Shown here: one piece after another, positions 24,566 through 34,904 of the stretch | Numbering within the stretch: the first letter of the stretch is position 1 | Layout of the letters: every line of letters starts with the position of its first letter | DNA from: Spiroplasma turonicum | GTDB lineage: Bacteria; Bacillota_I; Bacilli_A; Mycoplasmatales; Mycoplasmataceae | DNA length: 64,000 bases | Direction: 5' to 3' | NCBI RefSeq assembly: GCF_001262715.1 | Contig: NZ_CP012328.1 | Span: forward strand, 434,001-498,000 | Translations under genes and position numbers: made by a program | Notes under the pieces: generated by a model | Seen by the model: the letters and a program-made list of their open reading frames with translations, nothing else | Databases searched by the model: none | What the model was told of the DNA's origin: nothing

Positions 24566-26287
24566 ATGAATGTAAAAAATAATACCTACATTTTTTTGGA
24601 GAAAATAAAAAACTTTTTTCAAGGTAATTCTATAAACTCAAAACTTAAGTGTTTAAAAACATCTTTTTTTGCAATAGTTTTTGGATTATTACTAGCTATA
24701 TTTTTTATTTTTGTTAGTGGATTTAATGGGTTTTCATTTTTAGGGGTTTCTATTTCAAAAGCTTTTAATTTTCAAAAGTTTGGAATAATGTCAAATATAG
24801 AAAAAGTTATTTTATATTTCTCTATATACTCTTTATTAGGTTTTGGACTAGCTCTTGGTTTTAAAGTTGGAATATTTAATATGGGAGGATCTGGTCAAGC
24901 ATTGTTTGGATTAATGTTTACTATATTAATAATTCAATCAATAGCTGATAAAAATGGAATAACATTTGGAGAAGTAAATAAAATTAATGTCATTTTAGTT
25001 TTTATTTGTTTTATTTTAATGGGAACAATTATTTCGGCATTATCTGGTCTTTTAAAAGTCTTTTTTAATATTCACGAAGTTGCAACTACTATTCTTTTAA
25101 ATTATGTAACTTATTTTTTATTAAAATGAGTTATTAATATAAATGGTGATCATTGAGGCAATACATCCCCAGGATTAAACTACAATTGATTATCATTATT
25201 TGGTATAGTTTGATTATTACCAGTTCTATTAGTTATATTATCAGGTACATGTATATCGCTAATTTTATACTTTACAAAGTGAGGTTTTAGATATAAGGCT
25301 GTAGGTAGTTCTCCAACTGCTTCTAAATATGCAGGTATCAATGAAAAACTTTATATTTTAATAATAACTATTGCGCAAGGAATATTAATGAGCATGGGTG
25401 GGTTTATTTATTATTTTGGAGTAGCATATAGTCAATCAATTCAAACAGACAATATACCTACATTAGGTTATGATGCTATCGCTATTGCACTTATTGCTTT
25501 TAATAATTTTCTTGGTATACCATTTGTATCATTTCTTTGAGCTATATTCCAAGTTGGATTCAAAGCTGCTCAATCAACACCACAGTTTGTTAATTTATCA
25601 AATCAAACTTCAACATTAGTATTTGGTTTGATTACTTATTCAGCAGCAATATATATAATATTCTATAAGATAGAATTTATAAGATGAATTAATGACAATA
25701 TTATTAAATATAATGATATTTATCTTAGAAAATTAATAAAAGATAAAAAAATTATCTTAAAGAATTATAAAACTAATCAAAAAGACTTATTTAAGAAAAA
25801 AAGTGATACAACTTTGCACGATTTACATTTGTTAAGTAAGAAAATTAAAACTATAAAAAGTGAAATTAGTGATTTAAAGATTAATAGTTTAAATGAATAT
25901 AAAAATAATTCAATTTTAGCAATTAAATCATTGTATAAGCAAAATAATAATAAAATTAATAATGATTTTTTTGAAAATTTATTGAAAATTAAAAATAGCT
26001 CATCTTTAAATAAAAAAGATAATAAGAAACTTTATAAAGAAACTTTGTTAAAAAATTACAACGAACTTATTAAAAACTATAAAAAAACAAAAAATAATAA
26101 TTTTAAATCATATAAAGAAGCATTAACTCAATTGAAAACTTATATTAAAACTTATCAAATAAATATTTTTAAAAAAAATATATTAAAATTAGATAAAAAA
26201 AATGATAACTACAAAAAAATGATTGAAGATGAAAAAATCAAATTTTTTGATTTGAAAAAGGAGGTATTTAATAAGTATGCTTGATAA
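24566..26287 (+). CDS. Nucleoside ABC permease 1, long C-terminal tail
   Basis: This gene encodes 573 residues with TGA as Trp. Residues 1-375 match the branched-chain/ribose-type permease fold (about nine membrane segments, GFKVGIFNMGGSGQALFG, NIHEVATTILLNYV, GYDAIAIALIAFNN). The remaining 200 residues are a hydrophilic Lys/Asn/Leu-rich tail with heptad-like spacing, probably a cytoplasmic coiled coil, which ordinary permeases of this family lack. The gene starts two bases after the ATPase. Its last codons GCT TGA TAA overlap the start of permease 2 by 11 bases, and the GGAGG for permease 2 lies inside it. Confidence 0.88.
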
Positions 26288-27191
26288 CTTTTATCTTATA
26301 GTTTCTACTTTATTAGGCTTTTTCACAATCTTTTTAATATCTTCAATATCTGGGTTGATTTCTGAAAGAGCTGGTGTGATTAATGTTGGAATTGATGGTT
26401 TTATGACTATTGGAGCATTAATTTTTTGTATAGTTGGTAAAACTATGAATAATAATTTAACACAATTTATAGCAATATTAGTGGCAATTATATGTGCTTC
26501 ATTATTTTCTTTATTACATGCATTTGCTTCAATTACATTAAAAGCAAATCAAATAATTTCAGGTACTGCAATAAATTTATTTTCACAAGGAATAGGACTT
26601 TATTTTGCATCATCAAAAAACATCTCATCTATGGGTAGAATAAATTCTGGATATACTTTAATAGGTTGAGGACAAGAAAATTTTCTTACAATTTATTTTA
26701 TATTAGCTATTATAATAACATTTGTTGTTGGAATATATTTTAGCTATACAACAGTTGGTAAAAGACATATTGCAGCTGGTGAAAATCCAAGTACTCTAGA
26801 TGTTGTTGGTATTAATGTAAATAAATATAGATATATTGCAATATTATTTTCAGGTTTACTTGCTGGTTTAGCGGGATGTTTTTTTGTAATGATTTATAAT
26901 TCTTCAAGTTTTTATGGTACTGTCAATGGGTATGGATATTTAGGTTTAACAATATTAGTAGTGGGACAATGAAGAATCAAATATATCCTATTATTTAGCT
27001 TTTTATTCTCTGTATTTTTTTCTTTATCAAATATATTGCCTTTATTGAATATAAATGATTTTTTATCTACTAATAAGTCATTATTACAGGCATTTCCATT
27101 TTTGTTATCAATAATTACAATGGTTATATTTGCAAAGAAATCTTCACCACCGATGGCTGTTGGAGTGCCATTCATTAAGACTAATAGATAA
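26277..27191 (+). CDS. Nucleoside ABC permease 2
   Basis: This gene encodes 304 residues with TGA as Trp, the usual length for the second permease of BMP-type nucleoside importers. It has about eight or nine membrane segments and family sequence: SGLISERAGVINVGIDG, ANQIISGTAINLF, AAGENPSTLDVVGINV and YGYLGLTILVVGQW. ATG 26277 sits inside the last codons of permease 1 with GGAGG upstream, so the two are translationally coupled and presumably form a heterodimeric channel. 74 bases with an A/T-rich spacer separate it from deoD. Confidence 0.92.
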
Positions 27192-27265
27192 ATAAATTTT
27201 ATACAACTATATATTAAGTTTAATTGTATTAATTATATAATCTATATAAAGGATAGGAGATATTT

Positions 27266-28000
27266 ATGCCAACACCACACAATAATGCTGAAAAAAATCA
27301 AATAGCTAAGAATGTTCTTATGCCAGGAGATCCAGAAAGATGTAAATGAATAGTAGATAATTATTTAACTAATGTAGAAAAAGTTTCTTCAGTAAGAGGA
27401 ATTGATGTATATACTGGACTTTATAAAAATAAAAAAATATCTGTAACTGCTTCTGGAATGGGAATGCCTTCGATGTTGATTTATGCATGAGAACTATTTG
27501 GATATTATAATGTAGATTCAATAATAAGAATAGGGACAGCTGGTAGTTATTTAGATAACACTAAAATAAATGATATTGTAATTTCAATGGCTGCTTCAAC
27601 AGATTCAAATATACAAACACATTTTAATATACCAGCTGATTGACACTATAGCCCAACCGCTGATTTCAAACTTTTAAATAAAGCTTTTGAGGTATCTAAA
27701 GCGTTAAGCTTAAATTTGCATATAGGACCAACAGTATGTACTGATGGACTATATACTTTAAAAAATGTAGAACCAGAATACTACAAAGAAAAAACTTGAT
27801 CTAATTTAAATATTTTATGTAGTGATATGGAAACTTACTCATTATATGCTTGTTCTAACTATTTTAAAAAAAAGGCTTTGTCTATTTTAACAGTTGTTGT
27901 TAATAAAGAAAATAGAGAAGGATTGAGTTCTAAGGATAGAGAAAATAATGTTAATACAATGGTTGAGTTAGCATTAGAAACTCTAATTGCTAATAATTAA
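27266..28000 (+). CDS. deoD: DeoD-type purine nucleoside phosphorylase
   Basis: The gene encodes 244 residues with TGA as Trp; ATG follows GGATAGGAG. DeoD cleaves purine nucleosides with phosphate to base and (deoxy)ribose-1-phosphate. The phosphate and partner-subunit residues are kept: TPHNNAE (H4 equivalent), MPGDPERCK (R24), VRGIDVYTG (R43), IIRIGTAG (R87). The catalytic loop is not: E. coli TVSDHI aligns without gaps to TVVVNK, putting Val212 at catalytic Asp204, while the Arg217 equivalent (Arg225) remains. VEMEAA is DMETYS here. So activity or base specificity may be altered. It closes the nucleoside import operon. Confidence 0.9.
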
Positions 28001-28050
28001 AATAATATTTAAGTAAATAAATAAGGCCTATTTCATTTAAGTAGTGTTTT

Positions 28051-28059
28051 TGGTATAAT
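28051..28059 (+). promoter_or_regulatory. Extended -10 promoter
   Basis: TGGTATAAT lies 34 bases before the start of the coiled-coil gene. No clear -35 is seen, which fits an extended -10 promoter. Confidence 0.5.
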
Positions 28060-28092
28060 AAATAAAATATCTATTCAAGAGGTGCCTTTTTT

Positions 28093-29469
28093 ATGAAGAT
28101 AACTAGATCAGAAATACCTACATTTAATTTACCAGCTCCGATAAGAAAAAGGATTAATGATTTGGTAAAATTAAGTATTAATCCAACTACAATTAATTTA
28201 ATAACTGCTGAATTTTCAAAAGCTAGTGATGAAACAAAAGAAAATATCGGTAGATACATAGCAAGGCTTATCGAAATACAAAATGATACATTAGAAAGTC
28301 ATTATGAAAATATTAAACGTGGTGGAGGAGTCTTAAATCTTAAACAAGAACTAAATATAACAAAAGTAAAATCCAATTTGTTAAGAATACAACAAATATT
28401 TATGAAAAAGGATCTTGAAGAAAAAAGAATAAATAACCATTTAAATAATAATATTGATTCAGAACAAACTCTTGAAAACTTAAATTTTAGAGATGCAATG
28501 ATGATAAAAAATGATCTATCAAGTGAAGAAGTTAATAAAAGAGAATTATTAAGAAAAATATCAAATCAAAAAACTAGAATTGAAAATGCAATTAGTTTAG
28601 AAAAATCTAAATTAAGAAAAGCGAAACTATTATATTTAGAAAATAAAAACTCAGATGATGTTGAAAAAATTGAAAAAATAAAAATGTACATCAAAAAAAC
28701 TATATCTAGAATCAATGAAATTATAAATGCTAGAAACACCTATACAAATATTTTAGATATTCCAGACAGTATAATAGATGGTGATGTAAATAATCAAAAT
28801 ATTAGTGATAATCAACAAAATCATAGTGGTATATTCTTACAAATAAAAGAATCTATGAAAAATACTAACACTAATACTTTGAATATTGATTTAAAAACTT
28901 TTTTTGATGTACCTAATTTTGAACAAAAAAAAAATTTAAAAACTAACAACCAAAGTTTTGACTTTTTATACTTTAATAATAAAAATGATGTTATTGAAAA
29001 TGAAAATAAAGAAGTTAATTTAGATGGTGATTTAAAAAAAATAAAAGATTTAACAATTGATAAGAATATTTACATATCTAAAAAGCATGAAGATGACAAA
29101 AAAGAAAGAATTATTAAGAAAATTAAGAAAAAGTCTAAAGCAAAAGATCGAAAACTTGAACAAATTGAAAATGATAAAAAATTAATTGAAGAAGAACTTA
29201 TTCAATTAAAAAGAAATCTTAAAGTAGATGAGTTAAGATCGATAGAAATACACAGAAAAAAATCAGTAGAGAATACAAATAAAATTTTGAAACGTGATAA
29301 ACAAAAGTATGAAACCTCGTTTATTATTTTAGAAAAAAAATGAAAAGCTTATGTTATTAATAATTTTTTATCATCAAAGCAAAAAGCTTTTGAGGTTATG
29401 ACAAACATAAAAATAAAAGCCAATTTAAAAGATAAAAAATTATTAAACAATGATGACAATAATGAATAA
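28093..29469 (+). CDS. Coiled-coil protein, unknown
   Basis: This gene encodes 458 residues. ATG follows AAGAGGTG. No signal peptide or membrane segment is seen, so it is probably cytoplasmic. Residues 1-75 form a compact helical region (SEIPTFNLPAPIRKRIND); residues 100-240 and 340-450 are long, charged, Glu/Lys-rich helices with coiled-coil character; the region between is Asn-rich. The TGA at 29341 is read as Trp. No known domain is recognised. Candidates such as a cytoskeletal or scaffold protein rest on shape only. It has its own promoter and terminator, so it is a single-gene unit. Confidence 0.75.
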
Positions 29470-29470
29470 A

Positions 29471-29497
29471 AATAATATTTTAAATATTATTTTTTTT
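29471..29497 (+). terminator. Terminator after coiled-coil gene
   Basis: AATAATATTT and AAATATTATT pair as a near-perfect ten-base stem with almost no loop, followed by a T run. All pairs are A-T, so it is weaker than the others. Confidence 0.6.
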
Positions 29498-29521
29498 ATG
29501 TAACATTATATTGTGATTAAA

Positions 29522-31072
29522 ATGAAAAATAATAAAACTAAATTAAAAAATATTTTCACATTAAATGAAAACACTAAAAAAAGGATGAAAAATTTTTTAC
29601 AAAAACTTTCTTCTTCTTTTGGTTTTGTAATTATATTAATGCCAATTTTTGGATTGTTTTATTCAATTGGTTCTTTATTTGAAAATAATTTAGCAGGTGA
29701 TCTATTTAAAAACTTTGGAAAAATATTATTTTCAAATATTGGTTTATGATTTTGCTTAGCTATTATTATTGGATTTACTTCAAATAAAGGTGCAGCTGTT
29801 TATAGTGGAATAATTGCTTATTTTGTATTTAATATTTTTATATCTGTTTTCATAATTTCTACATCAGCTAATAGATTTAATATATGATTTTGAAATAATT
29901 TAGAAGAAAAAATTTTTCTTACTAAGTTTATGTTTGGTGATATTAAAACTTTTAATACTGGAGTTGTAGGTGGAATTGCAATTGGTTCTATAATTGTAAT
30001 GGTTTACAATAAATTTAAAGATCAAAACTTAATTAAAAGCTTGTCATTTTTTGCAAAAGAAAAATTTGTAATTTTATTAACACCAATAGTTTCAATTTTA
30101 TTAGCTGCATTATTTATAATTATTTGACCAATTATAGGTTATGCTATGATGTGACTTGGAAAGGCCGTTTCAAAATCACCAATTGGGCTAGATGCATTTA
30201 TTTTTAGAACTATACAAAGAATGTTAATTCCATTTGGGACAAGTTTATTATGACAAGCACCAATGTGATATAGTTCTATTGGGGGCAATGTTTCAGACTA
30301 CGAATTACCATTATTAGCAGAATATATTTTTAGAACTAATCCTAACTTATCAGATAATACTATTGATGCAATTAAATCAAGTATTCAACAATTTACAAAT
30401 TTCAATGATTATATAGATTATTTAAAAACTAATTGAGGTTCTGAGATAAATAACCTATTTGATATAGAGAGTAATTGAAAAAATGCTTTTGATGAATTTT
30501 CAAAGATTGAAGGTGATCAATTTCTATCTTATGCTGCTTTAACTAATAATTATATTTCAATCCAAGATTGTTGAAATGTTGGGTTAAGATTTTCAAGATT
30601 TATAACTGGTGGCTTTATTAATTCAATGTTCACTTTACCAACCATTGCATTTACAATATTATTATTTGAAAAAAAAGGAGAAAGAAGAAAAGAATTAGGT
30701 GTTTATATCACAGCTTCTTTAACAGCATTTCTATTAGGTATAACTGAACCAGTTGAATACATGTTTTGTTATACAATGCCTTTATTCTTTTTTGCAATTT
30801 ATGCACCATTTAATGGGTTATTTGCAATGCTAACATCATTATTTAAGGTGAAAGTAGGTACATTATTTTCCACAGGATTATTTGACTTTACACTGAGTGG
30901 TATATTACCAACATTAAATAATCAACAAACAAATATATGAATTTTACCCATTTTAGGCATAATTGCTTCAGGTTCAATATTTTTACTTACTTATTTTTAT
31001 TTAAAGTTTTTAAAGAAGAAAAATATAAAAAACGATATTATAAATGAAGTTAATAAAACCTCCATTAAATAA
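29522..31072 (+). CDS. PTS EIIC permease, glucose/GlcNAc type
   Basis: This gene encodes 516 residues with TGA as Trp. It is a phosphotransferase-system membrane subunit of the glucose superfamily: about ten membrane segments, FGFVIILMPIFGLFYSIG at the N-terminus, ITEPVEYMFCYTMPLFF (about 415-432) as the substrate-loop signature, and LFSTGLFDF. The EIIB domain (Cys in CxTRL) is absent, although most family members carry it. A hydrophilic insertion lies at about 265-345. I use ATG 29522; GTG 29513 is possible, and neither has a strong ribosome binding site. Phosphoryl transfer would need EIIB from another gene. Its 3' end overlaps coaBC by eight bases. Confidence 0.85.
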
Positions 31073-31080
31073 TATCGTTT
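31030..31080. terminator. Shared stem-loop in overlapping gene ends
   Basis: AAACGATATTA (31030-31040) and TAATATCGTTT (31070-31080) pair over an approximately 29-base loop. A T run follows on the plus strand. It lies inside the last codons of both convergent genes, so it may terminate one or both. Confidence 0.5.
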
Positions 31081-32234
31081 ATTTTTTCTAAAATTTTTAT
31101 TACTACTTTATCTTTTTTCATTTTTTCATATTCATAAAGTTCTTCATTTTTTGTTAAAATCTTGATTTCATTATAATCTGAATTTAATGCATCAATTAAG
31201 TTAATAACAAGTAAATCTAATCTTTTTTCTTTTAGCTTAATTAGAGCTTTTTCTTTATCAAATGTATTTGCAAGTGAAAATCCAACTAGTATTTGATTAG
31301 TTTTAATTTTTGAAAGCTCCTTTAAAACATCTATGGATTCTTTTAAATTTAATTTTTCAAAATTACCATCAACTCTTTTTTCGATTTTTTTATCAACATA
31401 ATTTTCAACTTCGAAATCAGTTAAAGCTCCTGCACAAATCACTATATCAGAATTATTAAAATGCTTTTTCATTTCTTCAAGCATTTCAACATTAGTATTA
31501 ACATGAATATTAGATTCATTAATTATTGGTTTATATTCAGTATCTCCAAAAACACTTATTAAATTATTACATTTATTTTTTAATGCGTTCATCAAGTTTA
31601 AACCCATTTTACCACTACTAGCATTTGTGATATATCTAACTTTATCAATGTAACTTTTTGTTCTTCCAAAATTTATTAATATGTTTTTATTTGACAGTTT
31701 ATTAAATGTTTTAAAATAATTGTCAACAAAATCTATTACTTCTAATGGTTCGTATGCTCTTCCAATGCCATAATCTCCACTTGCAAGTTTTCCATATTTA
31801 GGTTCATATCAATATACTTTTGATAAACTTGTTAATATTTTTTTATTCTTTTCTAATATATCATTTAAATACATATTAGTATTCATGCTAGGAAAAACTA
31901 AACAATCAAAATCACATACTGCAAATAATAATGTCGCTAAATCATCACTTATACCTGAAGCAATTTTTCCAATATAATTATAAGTTGCTGGATAAATAAC
32001 ATTTAAATCACTATTAAATGCCAGTTTAATATGTTCTGCATAATGGTGATTATCATAATAAAAATCTTTATCAAAAATATCACTATATGTGTCTATATCT
32101 TTAAAATCCACAAATTTTTTAGCGTTTTTAGTTAATATTACATTTACTTTATATTTTTCTTGTAATAATTCGTATAAAATTCTAGATTTACTTGCAGCTA
32201 TACCACCAGTAATTATCAAATTAATCCTTTTCAT
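31065..32234 (-). CDS. coaBC: Phosphopantothenoylcysteine synthase/decarboxylase (CoaBC)
   Basis: This bifunctional flavoprotein of CoA synthesis joins cysteine to phosphopantothenate and then decarboxylates it. It encodes 389 residues on the minus strand with TGA as Trp; ATG follows AAAGGAG. The CoaC part has TGGIAASKS, the catalytic His68 in AEHIKL, PATYNYIGKIASGISDDL and FPSMNTNMY. In the substrate-clamp loop, LASGDYGIGR has Ser152 where E. coli Dfp has the catalytic Cys158 (LACGDxGxGR). The CoaB part has GRTKSYIDKVRYITNASSGKMG and the KIEKR lysine motif. Both halves look otherwise complete. It is convergent with the PTS gene and divergent from rpsU. Confidence 0.92.
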
Positions 32235-32328
32235 ACTAATCTCCTTTAATGATATTGCTATTTTATACCCTAATTATGTATATTTATTTATATTCGACTA
32301 ATTTTTTTATTTTTTTTACAAAAATATA

Positions 32329-32357
32329 TAGACAGATTAAAAAACATAAATTATAAT
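32329..32357 (+). promoter_or_regulatory. rpsU promoter
   Basis: TAGACA (32329-32334), a 17-base spacer and consensus TATAAT (32352-32357) precede the rpsU start by 26 bases. Confidence 0.65.
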
Positions 32358-32383
32358 CAATATGAATTGGAGTTGAATATTAA

Positions 32384-32548
32384 ATGGCAAGCATCGTTGT
32401 AAAAGAAGGGGAGCCCATAGAGAAAGCTCTTAAACGTTTCCAAAAAGTAGCTGCAGCTAATAAATCTGAAGCAAGAAGACGTGAATATCACTTAAGTAAA
32501 AAAGAGAAACGTATTTACAAACAAAATCAAAACAAAAAATATGGTTAA
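32384..32548 (+). CDS. rpsU: 30S ribosomal protein S21
   Basis: This gene encodes 54 residues: it begins MASIVVKEGEPIEKALKRF, followed by the basic helix SEARRREY and a Lys-rich end. This is the standard S21 sequence and length. S21 helps the small ribosomal subunit bind mRNA start sites. GGAG lies 11 bases before ATG. It has its own promoter and terminator. The codons use more G and C than neighbouring genes, as expected for a highly expressed ribosomal protein gene. Confidence 0.97.
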   Translation: MASIVVKEGEPIEKALKRFQKVAAANKSEARRREYHLSKKEKRIYKQNQNKKYG

Positions 32549-32562
32549 AAACCATTTTTTTT
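32541..32562 (+). terminator. rpsU terminator overlapping stop codon
   Basis: ATGGTT and AACCAT pair over a three-base loop, followed by eight T. The left arm includes the Tyr-Gly and stop codons of rpsU. Confidence 0.7.
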
Positions 32563-32666
32563 ATTTTTAAAAACATTTTTACACTATAAAAATAATTTAT
32601 TACTAATATTTATCCATTAATATTATTGTTTTATATAGTATATTATATTTAATGGAAGGTGATATA

Positions 32667-34895
32667 TTGAAAAAGTTAACTAAATTAAGTTTTTTATTAA
32701 TACTTACTATCACCATATTAGTTGTTCCTCTTTATTTTATAATTAGTCAATATAATAATAGTTTAATAAATAAGAACCCAAACCAAACACAAGAAGTTAA
32801 TGATAAAAATAATAATGGTAATCAAGGTTTCTATTCATTAGATGATCTAAAAGATGATATAGTTGAAAATCTTGGTACTATTGAATTGAATACAATCAAA
32901 AATAATGATGATATTATTGGTACTTTTATAAAACAAAAGTTTATAAAACAAAATTATAAAGTAAGTCAATTTAATGGACTGTCAAATGATGATTTTTATT
33001 TAAAATCAATAACAATTAATAAAGCTCGAATATCAATAGAAGGTTTTGTTGGTTATGTTGATGTAAAATACAGACTAAAAAATATTGAAAAATTAATTAA
33101 AGATAAAAACCTTGGACAAATATCAAAACTTGATAATAAATCTATTTTTAACAAATTTAAACTTTTAAATCCAGTATTTAATGGGCTTGATTTATCTGAA
33201 TTTTTTAGTGTAAAATACAAAAATCTAAATGAGGCAAGCTTAGTATCATCAGATTATGATCAAGATGATAAAAATTCAATTCCAAGTTTTTCACAAGACA
33301 TCACATATGAATTAGTTACTCTTGATGGATTAATATTGAATCGTTTTATTGGTAATTTAGATGTCATTAAAGATGAAGAAGTAAGAAAAGGAATTAAAGA
33401 AGCTAACTCAGGTAATGATAGTTATGTTGTTTTAGAAAGTGTTGCAGATAATTTAATAGTCAACAAAGATACTTTAGACTACAATAGTGTCAGAGTACAA
33501 TTAAGAGATGATAAAATAGCTAAAAATTACTCAGATTTAAATTATGCAATTAGTAATTTAAAAGTACTTATTCCAGAAGATAATTTAGAAGAAATAAATA
33601 AAGTTTCAGAAGAAGTGGTTATTGATACTATCATTGAAAAAAATCCTATGTTAAAAAATTACTTGAATGCAAATAAAGGTGTAAGTTTAGTTTTATCAGA
33701 AGATTTAGGTTTAACAAAAACTGAAGTCAAACTAGTAGGAACAGCACTAGACTCAACTGTTAAAATAACTTATAAATGTACTAATATACAAGGTATTATG
33801 CCTGTTCTTGATTTAGGTTCAATAACTGATTACAATAAACCAGACCCTAAATCTTTAATAATAAAACAAATTAAATCAAAAAATAAGCTTTTAAATGAAT
33901 TAAAAGATGATGACTTATTTGATATTGAAAATATAAATTATCAAAATCATTCAAAAACTGATATCTTTATTAAATCATCATTTAATTTAAAAATTAAAGA
34001 TTATGGTGGTGCTGTAAACCCAACTTTTAATGTACAAAGAGCAGATGTTAAAGATAAATTTAGTAAAACTGATATTGGTAAATTTTATTGAACTTCTAAA
34101 TCAGAAATAATGCAAAAAATCTCATCTGAAAATAATAATTTACCTTTAGACAATGATAATGTTGAATTAAAAGACATAAATTATAAATCTGTCATTGTTG
34201 AAGCAAAAGAAGAATCATTTAAATACATTAATAGCGTTAAATTCACTTTTGACACTGATTTTGATAGTGAAGGTAAAAACACAAAAATAAATAATATTTC
34301 TAATACAAAATTTGTAAGTAATCTTGAGAGTATAACTCAATCTTCAATTACTTCATCACCATTAGTAGGAACAAGAATTTATGATGATTATGATACTCTT
34401 GATGGTAAAACATTGGGACCACAAGTATTTAGTTTTGACTATTTAGTGCCAATAAACTTAGAAGAAGCTTCAAAAATAGATGAATTTGCATCAATTAAAT
34501 TAAAAGGTATTATTTCATTATCTAAATTTACTTCAACAGGAGGAAGTGGAGTTACAGGTAAATCATATAAAGGTGAAAATGGTTCATTATTTGATGTACC
34601 AATAAGAAATTTATTAGAAAATGGAAGTTATCAAAAAGAATTAGATTATAATAACCTTTTTAAAGATATGCCAATAGCTTATAGAACTCGAAGTTGAGGA
34701 TTTTGTAGTAATAAAAGCTCATTAAATGTAACTTCAACTTTTAAATTTGAAGTTACAGCAGCTAACAAAACTAACGAATGAAACCAAAAAGTCACATATA
34801 AAATTACAGTTACAAACAAAATGTCTGATTATAGTACTTGCGATGATTTCAATATTGAATATCGTTTTACAGTTCAAGGTTTTACAATAGAATAG
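32667..34895 (+). CDS. Membrane-anchored secreted protein, family A
   Basis: This gene encodes 742 residues with TGA as Trp. I place the start at TTG 32667, with AAGGTGAT just before it; ATG 32652 is in frame but has no ribosome binding site. One N-terminal hydrophobic segment (about 7-31) without a lipobox Cys acts as a signal anchor; the rest is predicted to be outside. The body contains repeated units of the form VGYVDVKYRLKNI...LGQI. The same layout occurs in the genes at 57090 and 62789. The C-terminal domain has two Cys about 45 residues apart (GFCSN, YSTCDD), as in the 57090 protein. It lies nine bases before a giant FtsX-like permease, so the two are likely co-expressed. No function is known. 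Confidence 0.85.
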
Positions 34896-34904
34896 GTGTT
34901 TTAA

